Of a stretch of DNA of 64,000 bases, positions 42,555-51,747 are shown in pieces (position 1 is the stretch's first letter; each line of letters starts with the position of its first letter). The DNA comes from Lachnospiraceae bacterium UBA7784 (lineage in GTDB: Bacteria > Bacillota > Clostridia > Lachnospirales > Lachnospiraceae), in contig DLDA01000010.1 in the NCBI GenBank assembly GCA_002480925.1, forward strand, positions 72,682-136,681. Direction: 5' to 3'. The notes under the pieces are model-generated. The model was not told the origin of the DNA. It did not search any database and saw only the letters and a program-made list of their open reading frames with translations. A program made the position numbers and the translations under genes.

Positions 42555-44159
42555 CTATGAAATCGGATTGCGCTCTATCTCTCCGTTCTTTTTTTCGAAC
42601 TGCAGGCAGGACAGCTTGTCCTTAGTAGTAAAGGAAAGATCTGATATCGTTATAGTGACACCTGGGAAAATATCCCTGTGGACTGCGACCTTTGAATGCT
42701 GACTTGTGATAAGCTCCTGATGCAGGGCATTAAAGCTTTCCCTGTGCTTCTTCAAGTCAGATCTGATCTGTTCTACCTTTGCCATTATATCTGAGAGGTA
42801 TTTCCTGTTCTTCTCGTCAAGGACCTTACCGGCCTTAATGAACTGCTCGTAGCTGTCGATAACGGGAGCAATCTTTTCAAGCTGCTTTGTCTCATCAATT
42901 ATCTGCTTCTGCAGCAGGTTATATCTTTCCTTCTTTTCAGGATCGATACCTACCTCTATCCTTGCTGCCGCCCCCATCTCTGAACCGATTGTAAAAGATT
43001 CCACCTTGCCTCCGGCTCTTATCACGGATCCGGCTATAATGCCCTTCTTATTCATCACAAGGACATCAGTTGATGCACTTACATTGCTGTAAAGGATAGA
43101 TCCGGATTCCACATATCCTCCAGATATCACTCTGGCACTTTCGATAAAGGATGAGATCAGATTGCTCCTGCATTTTATCAGGCCCTTGTTCATCCCGTGA
43201 ATACCACGCTTTACTATGATCTGGCCTCCGGCATCGACAAATGCGCCCTCGACCACACCATCTATCACAATGTCTCCGGTAGCATGTACGGAAAATCCGC
43301 TTCTTAATGCTCCCTCGATATGTACATTGCCATCATAATCTATGTCTCCTGTGCTGTTGTCTACGTCTGACTTTATCTCAAGCTCATCCGAAACATTGAC
43401 AGTGGAGTCGGGATCAAGACTTACATGACCGTTGATCTGGGAAAAAATCTCTGTGCCATCGGCATTTGGATATATATTTTTACCGTATTTCAGCTCAAGT
43501 GACTTCACATCTCGGACAGGTATGGTATTACCGAAGACATCCTTGCCCGGAATTCCCTGAACAGCAGGAATAAGCTTTGCCAGAAGATCCCCGGACTTCA
43601 CCGGAGAAATCGTATTCAGATGCTTATAGTCGACCGAGCCGTCCTCCAGCCGTTTTGGACGTAAGGACGGATTGGTGTTGAAGTTGTAGATAATCCTGGC
43701 ATCATGACCGATCTGGGGCATATCTCCCTTTGCAAGGATATACTCGGTATTATAATGTCTGTCAGAAATAAATGAAATTATCGCATCCTGATCGATCCCG
43801 TAAACGATCCCTCTTCCGGAAAGCTCTTCTATTATATCCCTTGGACCTAAAAGCTCTCCGCCAGAGGACGGAGGGAAAAATCTGACCATGACCTTCATCT
43901 TATCGAGAGAGACCTTTATGGTCATAAGCTCGCTGAACTCGGGACCATCATAAGGAGACAGCGGTATCACAGTTGCCTTCGGACTTGCAAGCTGCTTTCC
44001 AAGAAGCTCAGCATCAAAGCCAAAGATCTGATGGTCATTTATATATGCGGATGCTTCATTAAGCTCCATGTTTTTCCCACCGGGAGAAGGAGGAAAATAT
44101 CTGGAGTAAGCTTTTCCGTCTTTTAGCAATATCTGAATGTATCCGTCTGAGCTACCCAT
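42555..44159 (-). CDS. FapA-like DUF342 protein
   Basis: 534 residues. Two N-terminal repeats containing RYFPPSPGG and RFFPPSSGG, a central right-handed beta-helix region (about 150-400) and a C-terminal coiled coil (about 410-490). The FapA (flagellar assembly protein A) family is frequently encoded near flagellar genes; the biochemical role is unclear. The ATG chosen follows GGGAGG by 6 bases; an ATG six codons upstream has no such site. Confidence 0.8.
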   Translation of the reverse strand: MGSSDGYIQILLKDGKAYSRYFPPSPGGKNMELNEASAYINDHQIFGFDAELLGKQLASPKATVIPLSPYDGPEFSELMTIKVSLDKMKVMVRFFPPSSGGELLGPRDIIEELSGRGIVYGIDQDAIISFISDRHYNTEYILAKGDMPQIGHDARIIYNFNTNPSLRPKRLEDGSVDYKHLNTISPVKSGDLLAKLIPAVQGIPGKDVFGNTIPVRDVKSLELKYGKNIYPNADGTEIFSQINGHVSLDPDSTVNVSDELEIKSDVDNSTGDIDYDGNVHIEGALRSGFSVHATGDIVIDGVVEGAFVDAGGQIIVKRGIHGMNKGLIKCRSNLISSFIESARVISGGYVESGSILYSNVSASTDVLVMNKKGIIAGSVIRAGGKVESFTIGSEMGAAARIEVGIDPEKKERYNLLQKQIIDETKQLEKIAPVIDSYEQFIKAGKVLDEKNRKYLSDIMAKVEQIRSDLKKHRESFNALHQELITSQHSKVAVHRDIFPGVTITISDLSFTTKDKLSCLQFEKKNGEIERNPIS

Positions 44160-44196
44160 TATCCGCCTCCCAGCCATAAACTATAAGTCCATAACT

Positions 44197-44205
44197 ATTA
44201 TACCA
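44197..44205 (-). promoter_or_regulatory. Extended -10 promoter before the FapA-like gene
   Basis: Minus strand TGGTATAAT, a perfect extended -10, in the 71-bp gap after fliA. No convincing -35. It would let the last four genes be expressed apart from the long fla/che message. Confidence 0.5.
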
Positions 44206-44230
44206 TATTATTATATAAGCCGCATTAACC

Positions 44231-44992
44231 TTACAAAAGTTCCATATACTTTCCCATGACCTTGCGCATCTTGAGCAGGGCCTTTGTATGAAGCTGAGAA
44301 ACTCTTGATTCAGATACGGAAAGGACCTCGCTTATCTCCTTTAAGGTCAGCTCCTCATAATAGTACATAAGTATAACCTTTCTCTCCTTCTCTGTAAGAA
44401 GAGATAAGGATTCCTGAAGCTTGTCCTTTAATTCATCACGCGAGATCTTCTGCTCAGGCTCCTCGAAGAAGCTGTTATTCTTCGGATCCATCGCAGGCTC
44501 ATTGCCTCCGGCATCCATAAACTCGTTCAGCGAAACCAGATTTGTCATCTTAAGCGTTGACATGAAAGACAGATACTCGTCCTCAGTAAGTCCCATCTCA
44601 TCCGCAATCTCGGAATCGTCAGGTTCCTTGCCGTTTCTCTGCCAGAGATTCTTTACAGCCTCGTCATAGGCTCGCTGCTTCTGCCTTATGGTACGGGGTA
44701 TCCAGTCCATCTTCCTTATCTGGTCAAGGATAGCACCCTTGATCCTAAGCGAAGCATAGGTCTCGAATTTGACATCCTTTTTCAGATCAAATTTGTCGAT
44801 AGCATCGATAAGCCCGAAGATCCCATAGCCAACCAGATCGTCATATTCGACCTTGTTGCAGAGGTACATGCTCATCTTGCCTGCAACGATTTTGACAAGA
44901 GGAGAATATTCTATTATAAGCTTCTCTCTGATTTCCTGAGACGGATGCTTTGAATACTCATCCCAGAGAGAGGAATTGAACTTAACTGCCAA
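44231..44992 (-). CDS. fliA: RNA polymerase sigma-28 factor (FliA/SigD)
   Basis: Flagellar/motility sigma factor. 253 residues, FliA/WhiG group: region 2 (DDLVGYGIFGLIDAIDKFD, KFETYASLRIKGAILDQIRK, WIPRTIRQKQR), region 3 (DDSEIADEMGLTEDEYL) and region 4 with helix-turn-helix (LTLKEISEVLSVSESRVSQLH). TTG start, supported by GAGGTGA 7 bases upstream. No anti-sigma FlgM gene is in the window. Confidence 0.94.
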   Translation of the reverse strand: MAVKFNSSLWDEYSKHPSQEIREKLIIEYSPLVKIVAGKMSMYLCNKVEYDDLVGYGIFGLIDAIDKFDLKKDVKFETYASLRIKGAILDQIRKMDWIPRTIRQKQRAYDEAVKNLWQRNGKEPDDSEIADEMGLTEDEYLSFMSTLKMTNLVSLNEFMDAGGNEPAMDPKNNSFFEEPEQKISRDELKDKLQESLSLLTEKERKVILMYYYEELTLKEISEVLSVSESRVSQLHTKALLKMRKVMGKYMELL

Positions 44993-45003
44993 TATCTGTC
45001 ACC

Positions 45004-45306
45004 TCATTCCTCTTTTTCCTTGCTTTCATCCAAAGAGGCCTCCTCCCCGGAATCATCCGACTCGTTTAGATCCGCCTCAGTCTGGGCTTGCTTTTCCTCT
45101 TCCTTTTCATCTGTCTTAAATCCCAGATCAAGGAAAAATCTGACCAGGCATCCTAGTATACCAAAGATCACAACGGTAAAAAGAAGTCCCCGGACAAACT
45201 GCGGAAAGGATGCCCCTTTAAGAATACTTATAAGGGAGGACATTGCTGAGGCTGCTAAGGTTATAAGTATCGGAATAGGTTTTGTGTTTGGTTTATTATA
45301 TTTCAT
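45004..45306 (-). CDS. Small membrane protein with acidic tail
   Basis: 100 residues: two hydrophobic segments (about 11-30 and 38-62) and a very acidic, charged C-terminal tail (about 68-100; Glu/Asp/Lys). ATG overlaps the cheD stop by 4 bases, so it is co-translated. No recognised family; position between cheD and sigma-28 suggests a motility-linked role. Confidence 0.65.
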   Translation of the reverse strand: MKYNKPNTKPIPILITLAASAMSSLISILKGASFPQFVRGLLFTVVIFGILGCLVRFFLDLGFKTDEKEEEKQAQTEADLNESDDSGEEASLDESKEKEE

Positions 45307-45788
45307 ATCTTGTATGGCGTCTTTCCAACTGCCTTGATCAGAAAATCCCCGCTCTCGCTATACAGCTCAACCGTACGTCCGTAATTCTTTCCGCAATCCT
45401 CAGACAGAAGGGGAATACCCAGCTGCTTCAGCTTGTTCCTGCAGGCTATTGCATTTCTTTCCCCGACATTTATAGTATTTGATGCACCAGAGAGCTCAAA
45501 CATCTTAGCTCCACCGGCAATCTTTGCACGGATCCTTGACCTCATGGCTCCTGCCTTTATCATATCATCATAAAGCTTCTGGATCCCGGTGTCAGCAAAC
45601 TTGGCAATATTGCTGTTGTTCCTGATCTGGGTACTGTCAGGAAGCATTATATGGGCAAGTCCCGTAACCTTGCTTACAGGATCATACAGGGCTATTCCGA
45701 TACATGAGCCAAGGCCTATAGTTGTAAGATTATCCGGAGCATGACAGACCTTCAGGTCAGCCATGCCAACTTTTATCATTTCATCCAA
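45303..45788 (-). CDS. cheD: Chemoreceptor glutamine deamidase CheD
   Basis: Deamidates receptor glutamines and stimulates CheC. 161 residues. Active-site Cys in GLGSCIGIALYD and His in GLAHIMLPDS. TTG start with AAGGAG 10 bases upstream. Next to its partner cheC. Confidence 0.93.
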   Translation of the reverse strand: MDEMIKVGMADLKVCHAPDNLTTIGLGSCIGIALYDPVSKVTGLAHIMLPDSTQIRNNSNIAKFADTGIQKLYDDMIKAGAMRSRIRAKIAGGAKMFELSGASNTINVGERNAIACRNKLKQLGIPLLSEDCGKNYGRTVELYSESGDFLIKAVGKTPYKI

Positions 45789-45802
45789 GCCTGAATCACT
45801 CC

Positions 45803-46423
45803 TTATACCGGTAGACCAAGAGCCGCAAGTATCTTCTGATAAGAGTCTCCCTCCGGCATCAGTATATAATAGCCTGAAATATCAAGGTCATCGCCCATTT
45901 CAGTCTTTATCATAAGAGCGTTATCTCCTACCATTCCGAACTGTATGGCCGGTACCGAAAGAATTGCCCCGGCCATATCTATTGCAACATATGGTACAGT
46001 CGGCGTGATCTTTAAGTTGGTAAGGCCTGACAGAGCTGACAGGTATGCTCCGGCTATGATATTGCCTATCTCCTTTATCGCGGAAAGATCCATTTCATCG
46101 AAATCAGCGTCATAATCGGCTGGACGCATCATAAGTCTGTTTACCAGATGATGAGCTGAGGGCATATCCATAAGGAACATCATGCTTCCTGTAATATCAG
46201 CCTCTACGCCAAGCATGATCCCAACAACCACTTCATCCTCTGAGCCGATCGCGCTTACGATCTTTTCGACAGGAGTAAGCTCTACATGAGGCACGCTCAT
46301 GTTGATCTTTACATTGAGCATATTGGCCACAGCAGTTGTGGCATTGCCTGCACCGATGTTTCCTATTTCAGAAAGGACATCCGGATACATTTTATTGATC
46401 TGCTCTAATGACAGTTTACTCAT
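45803..46423 (-). CDS. cheC: CheY-P phosphatase CheC
   Basis: Dephosphorylates CheY-P. Two ExxN phosphatase motifs: SEIGNIGAGNA (E19/N22) and KEIGNIIAGAYLS. 206 residues from the ATG that follows AAAGAG by 7 bases; a TTG two codons earlier is too close to that site. Confidence 0.93.
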   Translation of the reverse strand: MSKLSLEQINKMYPDVLSEIGNIGAGNATTAVANMLNVKINMSVPHVELTPVEKIVSAIGSEDEVVVGIMLGVEADITGSMMFLMDMPSAHHLVNRLMMRPADYDADFDEMDLSAIKEIGNIIAGAYLSALSGLTNLKITPTVPYVAIDMAGAILSVPAIQFGMVGDNALMIKTEMGDDLDISGYYILMPEGDSYQKILAALGLPV

Positions 46424-46443
46424 TTGCAATCTCTTTCAAAAAA

Positions 46444-46926
46444 CTATTTCTGATCCTCAACGATAGCAGAAATATCAAAGATCGATACAAGGTCGTCGCC
46501 TGTTTTTCCTATACCAGTGATAAATACGGTATCATTCCTGTGTGACGGCTTTACATTCCTGTTGATCTCTGACTCTCCGAGAGCGATCACCTCACGGACC
46601 TCGTCCACAAGGACACCGACATATCCCAGGTCCTCAAGTTTTAGTATGACTATCCTTGTCTTGTTCGTGATCTCATCGTCTCCTAAGCCCATCTTTCTTC
46701 TGACAGACATTACAGGGACAACCTCTCCACGAAGATTTATTATCCCTACGTAATGATACTGGACCTTAGGGACTCTGGTGATCTTCTGCATACGGACGAT
46801 ATTATCAACGAATGAAATATCGATTCCGTACTTCTCGTCACCGATCTTTACAACTATATACTGCTTCTTTGCCTCGTCAACGATGTCACCGTTGTCCTTG
46901 CGCTTGATCTCTTTCTTATTGTCCAT
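46444..46926 (-). CDS. cheW: Chemotaxis coupling protein CheW
   Basis: Links receptors to CheA. 160 residues; CheW fold with IINLRGEVVPVMSVRRKMGL and VDEVREVI. A charged ~20-residue N-terminal extension precedes the domain. Confidence 0.96.
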   Translation of the reverse strand: MDNKKEIKRKDNGDIVDEAKKQYIVVKIGDEKYGIDISFVDNIVRMQKITRVPKVQYHYVGIINLRGEVVPVMSVRRKMGLGDDEITNKTRIVILKLEDLGYVGVLVDEVREVIALGESEINRNVKPSHRNDTVFITGIGKTGDDLVSIFDISAIVEDQK

Positions 46927-46937
46927 TATTTACCCCC

Positions 46938-49067
46938 TTAAAACATTGCGTTTGAATCAAGGATAAGTGCCACTTCACCATCACCTAAGATAGTTGCTCC
47001 ACTGATCATCTTGTTGTTGTCCATTACCTTGCCGAGAGACTTTATTACTATCTCCTGCTGACCGATAAGGCTGTCAACTACAAGGCCGGCATAATTGTCG
47101 CCCTTCTTTACAATGACGACGATCAGATTATCTGGATTGTCCTCTCTAGGCTTGCAGTCAAGAAGCTCATCAAGGTGGATAAGAGGGATCACGAGACCTC
47201 TTAGGTATATGACCTCCTTGGCCTGAACATATTTGATATCTGAAACAGATATGTTCTCTATGTTCATGATAGAGGCCAGGGCGATTGCATATTTCTCATC
47301 TCTTACCTCGACCATCAGAGCCTGGATTATGGCAAGTGTCAGAGGAAGTCTTATGGTAAAGGTAGAGCCCTTTCCAAGCTCTGACTTGACCTCAACGTCA
47401 CCACCTAGCGCCTCGATATTGCTCTTTACCACATCAAGGCCGACTCCTCTTCCTGAGATATCTGTTACAACCTTTGACATTGAGAAGCTAGGCATGAAGA
47501 GGAAATCAATGATTTCCTTCTTTGTCAGGTTCTCAGCATCCTCCTCTGAGACAAGTCCTCTTTCGATGGCCTTCTGCTTTACTGCCTCTGTATCGATTCC
47601 GGCACCGTCATCTCCTACCTGGATTATGACATTGTTGCCCTCCTGATATGCGTTGAGGAAGACCTGACCGGTCTCTGGCTTTCCGGCTGCCTTACGGACC
47701 TCAGGCGCCTCTATACCATGATCTGCGGAATTACGGAGAAGATGCTGCAGAGGATCGCCGATCTGGTCTACAACAGTACGGTCAAGCTCCGTATCCTCAC
47801 CGGTCATCACAAGCTCCATAGGTTTTTTAAGCCTTCTGGAGAGATCCCTTATCATTCTAGGGAATTTATTGACTGTATTCTCGATAGGGACCATCCTTAC
47901 CTTCATTACTGATTCATGAAGAGTCGTAGTGATCCTCTCGAGATACTCTATCTGTTCCTGGAAGCTCTGTCTTGTACCCTGATTGTCAGGACTTTGTGCA
48001 TTCTCCTGAGAGCTTAGGGAAACAAGTGAATTCTTGGCTATGATAAGCTCTGATACCTGATTCATAAGAGCATCGAGCTTTTCGATATCAACCCTTACTG
48101 TACGGGCTGTGACAGGCTTGTTGACCGTCTGCTTCTTCTTGGTGTCCTTCTTGGCCGGTGCCTTTGTAGCAGATCCGGCTGCCGGTGCTGTCTCTCCTGC
48201 TGCTGGAACCGGGGCTGGTGCCTTTTCAGCTGTCTCGACGGCAGAATCCTTATTCTTGTACATATCTGCTGTAACCTTGTCGCAGTCACAGGATTCGATC
48301 TCAGATACATTAAGAACCGCCTGCTTTATAGGCTCGAGCTCCTGCGAGGATGCAAGTATGAACGAGAAGGCCAGATCAAACTTCTCATCCTCTATATCCT
48401 GTGAGCTCGGAGAATAAACAAGGATCTCACCGAAATCCTCGACAGCTTTGTATACAAGGAAGGCTCTTGCGGCCTTTAGCATGCATTCCTTCTGTATATG
48501 GACTGTGAAGCCATAAAGGTTCATTCCTGAATTCTGACTTTCTGTCAGGGCATTTATTTCTTTCTCTTCGAGGCTTATGTTTTTGTATGCGAAGGCTGCA
48601 TCAGGATCCGCTGCCTCGGGCTTGCTCTCCTGTGCTGCCTCAGCTGACTCAGCAGGAGCGGCCGAAGCATCATCTCCTTTTCCTCCCTCTGCGAGGAAAT
48701 CATTCAGACGTTTGATAAGGGCTGCATTATCTTCGTCACCCTCATTGGAGGTCTGCTTTATAGTGTCGACATAAGCCTCGATAGCATCGAGACAGTCAAA
48801 GAGGATATCGATAAGGTTTGAATTGACCTTTATCGTATCGTTTCTGATCTCCGAGAACACATTTTCCATATCATGGGTCAGATGCTGCATCTTCTTGAAT
48901 CCCATGGTACCTGCCATTCCTTTCAGAGAATGGGCTGCCCTAAAGATCTCATTGATCACGTCCTTGTTCTCAGGTTCCTTCTCAAGGATCATGATGTTGT
49001 CTGATAAAGCCTGAATGTGCTCATTCGACTCATCGATAAAAATATCAAGATACTGTCCTACATCCAT
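46938..49067 (-). CDS. cheA: Chemotaxis histidine kinase CheA
   Basis: Autophosphorylates and passes phosphate to CheY. 709 residues. HPt domain with AAHSLKGMAGTMG (H46), CheY-binding P2 (about 185-270), an Ala/Pro-rich linker, dimerisation helix (about 325-390), and HATPase with HLLRNSADHGIEAPEV, DDGAGID and GRGVGLDVV. CheW-like regulatory domain at about 575-709. Confidence 0.97.
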   Translation of the reverse strand: MDVGQYLDIFIDESNEHIQALSDNIMILEKEPENKDVINEIFRAAHSLKGMAGTMGFKKMQHLTHDMENVFSEIRNDTIKVNSNLIDILFDCLDAIEAYVDTIKQTSNEGDEDNAALIKRLNDFLAEGGKGDDASAAPAESAEAAQESKPEAADPDAAFAYKNISLEEKEINALTESQNSGMNLYGFTVHIQKECMLKAARAFLVYKAVEDFGEILVYSPSSQDIEDEKFDLAFSFILASSQELEPIKQAVLNVSEIESCDCDKVTADMYKNKDSAVETAEKAPAPVPAAGETAPAAGSATKAPAKKDTKKKQTVNKPVTARTVRVDIEKLDALMNQVSELIIAKNSLVSLSSQENAQSPDNQGTRQSFQEQIEYLERITTTLHESVMKVRMVPIENTVNKFPRMIRDLSRRLKKPMELVMTGEDTELDRTVVDQIGDPLQHLLRNSADHGIEAPEVRKAAGKPETGQVFLNAYQEGNNVIIQVGDDGAGIDTEAVKQKAIERGLVSEEDAENLTKKEIIDFLFMPSFSMSKVVTDISGRGVGLDVVKSNIEALGGDVEVKSELGKGSTFTIRLPLTLAIIQALMVEVRDEKYAIALASIMNIENISVSDIKYVQAKEVIYLRGLVIPLIHLDELLDCKPREDNPDNLIVVIVKKGDNYAGLVVDSLIGQQEIVIKSLGKVMDNNKMISGATILGDGEVALILDSNAMF

Positions 49068-49071
49068 TGGT

Positions 49072-50121
49072 CTAAACCCCCAATTCCTTACTGATAGCTC
49101 TCGCTATCTCCGTAATAGGTACTGTTTCATCTGACAGGCCCCTTTCCTTTACGGATCTGGGCATGCCGTAAACCACACAGGAATCCTCATCCTGAGTGAT
49201 AGTGTAAATATTCTTGCATTTCTTTAGCTGTGAAATGCCCTCTGTTCCGTCGGATCCCATTCCGGTAAGAACAACACAGAGAATGTTGTCGCATGAGACC
49301 CTGCATAGAGACTCATACATAACATCGGCACAAGGTCTTAGGTTGTGAACAGGCGGACCGTCATAAACACAGGCCTTGAGATGTCTGTTACCATCCTCAC
49401 TCACCTCGAAATGACGACCTCCTGGAGCAATATAGACACAGTCAGGGAGAAGAAGCTCTCCATCCATAGCCTCCCTTACTCTTACCCTTGACTCTGAGTC
49501 GATCCTGTCGGCAAGGGATGCAGTAAAGCCAGCTGGCATATGCTGGACCACGACTACAGGTACCCCCAGATGCGGAGGGAGCATGGGTATCATACGGTTC
49601 AGAGCCTGCGGGCCGCCTGTCGAGCATGCAAGCGCAACAAGACTGAAGCTTGATATCATGTTTCTTTTTGTCTCCTTAATGCCATTTCGCTTTATACCGC
49701 CTGTCTGTGCATATGACCTGTTCCGGGAGGAGACTGCACGAAGCGCGCGTAAAAGGCTTCTCTTAAAACGGTCCGCCTCAGCTGCGTCATTGAAGCGGAA
49801 GGGCCTTACCACTACCTCTACTGCTCCTGCCTCGAGAGCCCTGACTGTTACCTCCCGATCTTCTCTGACTGCTGATGATATGGCTATAACCGGTATCATA
49901 GTGTTTTTGGAGCAGAATTTCTGTATAAGGTCTATCCCGCTCCAGTCACCAAGATATACATTCATCACTATGCAGTCAAAGCTCTTCTGCATCAGAAGCT
50001 CCTTTGCGCTTCTGATGTCACCGGCTGTTCCTTTTACGGAAAACTGTGGTTCCTGTGTTATTATATCACACAATCTTTTTCTCATGAGTGCAGAGTCATC
50101 TACCACTAGAACATTTATCAT
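49072..50121 (-). CDS. cheB: CheB methylesterase with degenerate receiver domain
   Basis: Removes methyl groups from receptors. 349 residues. The C-terminal esterase domain is intact: CSTGGPQAL (S167), VVVQHMPAGF (H194), MGSDGTEG (D291). The N-terminal receiver keeps the acidic pair VDDSALMRK, but the phospho-acceptor position is Asn in CIVMNVYLGDW (N54, codon AAT) and the conserved Lys is Arg in VVVRPFRF (R106). Classic phosphorylation by CheA is therefore not expected; activity may be constitutive or controlled otherwise. Confidence 0.93.
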   Translation of the reverse strand: MINVLVVDDSALMRKRLCDIITQEPQFSVKGTAGDIRSAKELLMQKSFDCIVMNVYLGDWSGIDLIQKFCSKNTMIPVIAISSAVREDREVTVRALEAGAVEVVVRPFRFNDAAEADRFKRSLLRALRAVSSRNRSYAQTGGIKRNGIKETKRNMISSFSLVALACSTGGPQALNRMIPMLPPHLGVPVVVVQHMPAGFTASLADRIDSESRVRVREAMDGELLLPDCVYIAPGGRHFEVSEDGNRHLKACVYDGPPVHNLRPCADVMYESLCRVSCDNILCVVLTGMGSDGTEGISQLKKCKNIYTITQDEDSCVVYGMPRSVKERGLSDETVPITEIARAISKELGV

Positions 50122-50871
50122 TCAAATTCCCTGTTCCTTCTTTCTCTGTCTTCTCTGCTCATCAAAGACATATTGTATTATACGTTCACGAAATCTCTGA
50201 TTCTTAAAGACAAACATAATCCGATAGCGGAATTTTCCGTTTTTCGGGATCTGTCTGCAATCAAGGATCCTGCCTATGATTTCAAGTCTGTCCTGCCTTT
50301 TATCATCCTCGTTAAGTTCCATCCTAAGGAGCACAAATTCGTTTCCCTTCAGATCCCCTGCTGTCACGAAAAGAGCTCCTCCTCCACTGATATTAAGGAT
50401 AACTCCCTTTTCAGGTCGTATATAGTCAGGTATATTCTCACTAATATACTTATCTATATCGCCTATCTGCAAGGGGTCAAGCTTGTCATCGCCAAGTGGC
50501 AGACAGGATGCTTCTATCGAGCAGTCAAGCCTGAAATACTCCCTTCTCTGGAATCTTTCAAGCGGTGAGGTAAGGACCGCGTCCATCAGATAGAAATTAC
50601 CCTGTTTGTAAAGCGATGTGATATTGCCGTGAGAAAGAAGAAAGCCCTTATCCGTAGAAAACATGAAATCATATCTGAGCTTGGTGCTTAAAGCGATAAG
50701 CTTTCTCTTATCCATAGGGATATAGAGGACAAGTGTCCCATCATCTCTTATATCAAATATCTGAGAGAGATATTCCTTAGCGTGGACACTGCCTGTCTGC
50801 TGCTGTCTGGCTGTCTGCTGGGTGATCTTTATGATCACCTTTGTTCCGGCCCTGATACCTGTGAAAGCCAT
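50122..50871 (-). CDS. PilZ-domain c-di-GMP-binding flagellar regulator (YcgR-like)
   Basis: 249 residues. N-terminal YcgR-type beta domain (about 1-115) and C-terminal PilZ domain with RREYFR (near 110) and NISGGGALF (near 170), the two c-di-GMP-binding elements. Such proteins slow or stop the motor when c-di-GMP is high. Its stop codon directly abuts the cheB start; 6 bp after flhG. Confidence 0.88.
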   Translation of the reverse strand: MAFTGIRAGTKVIIKITQQTARQQQTGSVHAKEYLSQIFDIRDDGTLVLYIPMDKRKLIALSTKLRYDFMFSTDKGFLLSHGNITSLYKQGNFYLMDAVLTSPLERFQRREYFRLDCSIEASCLPLGDDKLDPLQIGDIDKYISENIPDYIRPEKGVILNISGGGALFVTAGDLKGNEFVLLRMELNEDDKRQDRLEIIGRILDCRQIPKNGKFRYRIMFVFKNQRFRERIIQYVFDEQRRQRKKEQGI

Positions 50872-50877
50872 AGCTAC

Positions 50878-51747
50878 CTACCTTCGCATGAAGCTTTCAA
50901 ATAATGTCCTTATCGAAAAGCTTCTGTTCTTAACTATATCTTCATCCAAGAGCTTATATGCTATATCCGAAAAGCTCCTTGAGCTCCTTGACTGCGGATA
51001 AGCCATGCTTACTATCTTCTGAGCCCTTACAGCCTTATCAAGATTGGAATCCTGAGGAACAGCGCCTATGAAATCCACATGGCTCTCGAGGAACTGTCCT
51101 ACTACCGAATCGAGTCTGTGATAGACTGTATTTCCGTCACTTTCATTCCTTATCCTGTTTGCCACTATTCCTACCTTACTGAAGCTCCTATTATAGAGCG
51201 GGTTTAAAAAAAGAGCCTTTAGAAGGGAATATGAGTCGGTGATCGAGCTCGGATCAGGAGTCGCTACCAAAAGGATCTCCGGCGAGGAGACAACAAAGTC
51301 CATCACATGATTGGAGATACCAGCTCCTGTATCCACTATTATTATATCACAGAGTCCTGAAAGCTGGGTCAGGGAACGAACAAGAAGATGCACCTGCTCC
51401 TCGTTTAAGTCATTAAGTGACATTATCCCGCTTCCGGCTGAGATAAAGCCGATACCCATAGGGCCCTCTGTGATCACATCGGAAAGCATATGGCCTTTGA
51501 ATACCACATCGCTTAAGTTGTTTTTAGGGATAGTGTTAAACATCACCTCGACATTTGCCAGGCCGAAATCTGCATCGAATATGATGACCTTCTTTCCCAT
51601 TTTTGCAAAATTAACAGCAAGATTGACGGCAAGATTTGATTTACCGACTCCTCCCTTGCCACTGGTTATAGTGATGACTCTCGCAGAGGAGACATTTTGC
51701 TGATTGTTGGATTTTATTACATTTCGTAATCCTTCTGCCTGATCCAT
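50878..51747 (-). CDS. flhG: MinD-like ATPase FlhG (YlxH)
   Basis: Controls flagellar number/placement with FlhF. 289 residues. Deviant Walker A SGKGGVGKSNLAVN, FDADFGLANVEVM, and IIVDTGAGIS switch II. ATG overlaps the flhF stop (TGATG). Confidence 0.93.
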   Translation of the reverse strand: MDQAEGLRNVIKSNNQQNVSSARVITITSGKGGVGKSNLAVNLAVNFAKMGKKVIIFDADFGLANVEVMFNTIPKNNLSDVVFKGHMLSDVITEGPMGIGFISAGSGIMSLNDLNEEQVHLLVRSLTQLSGLCDIIIVDTGAGISNHVMDFVVSSPEILLVATPDPSSITDSYSLLKALFLNPLYNRSFSKVGIVANRIRNESDGNTVYHRLDSVVGQFLESHVDFIGAVPQDSNLDKAVRAQKIVSMAYPQSRSSRSFSDIAYKLLDEDIVKNRSFSIRTLFESFMRR

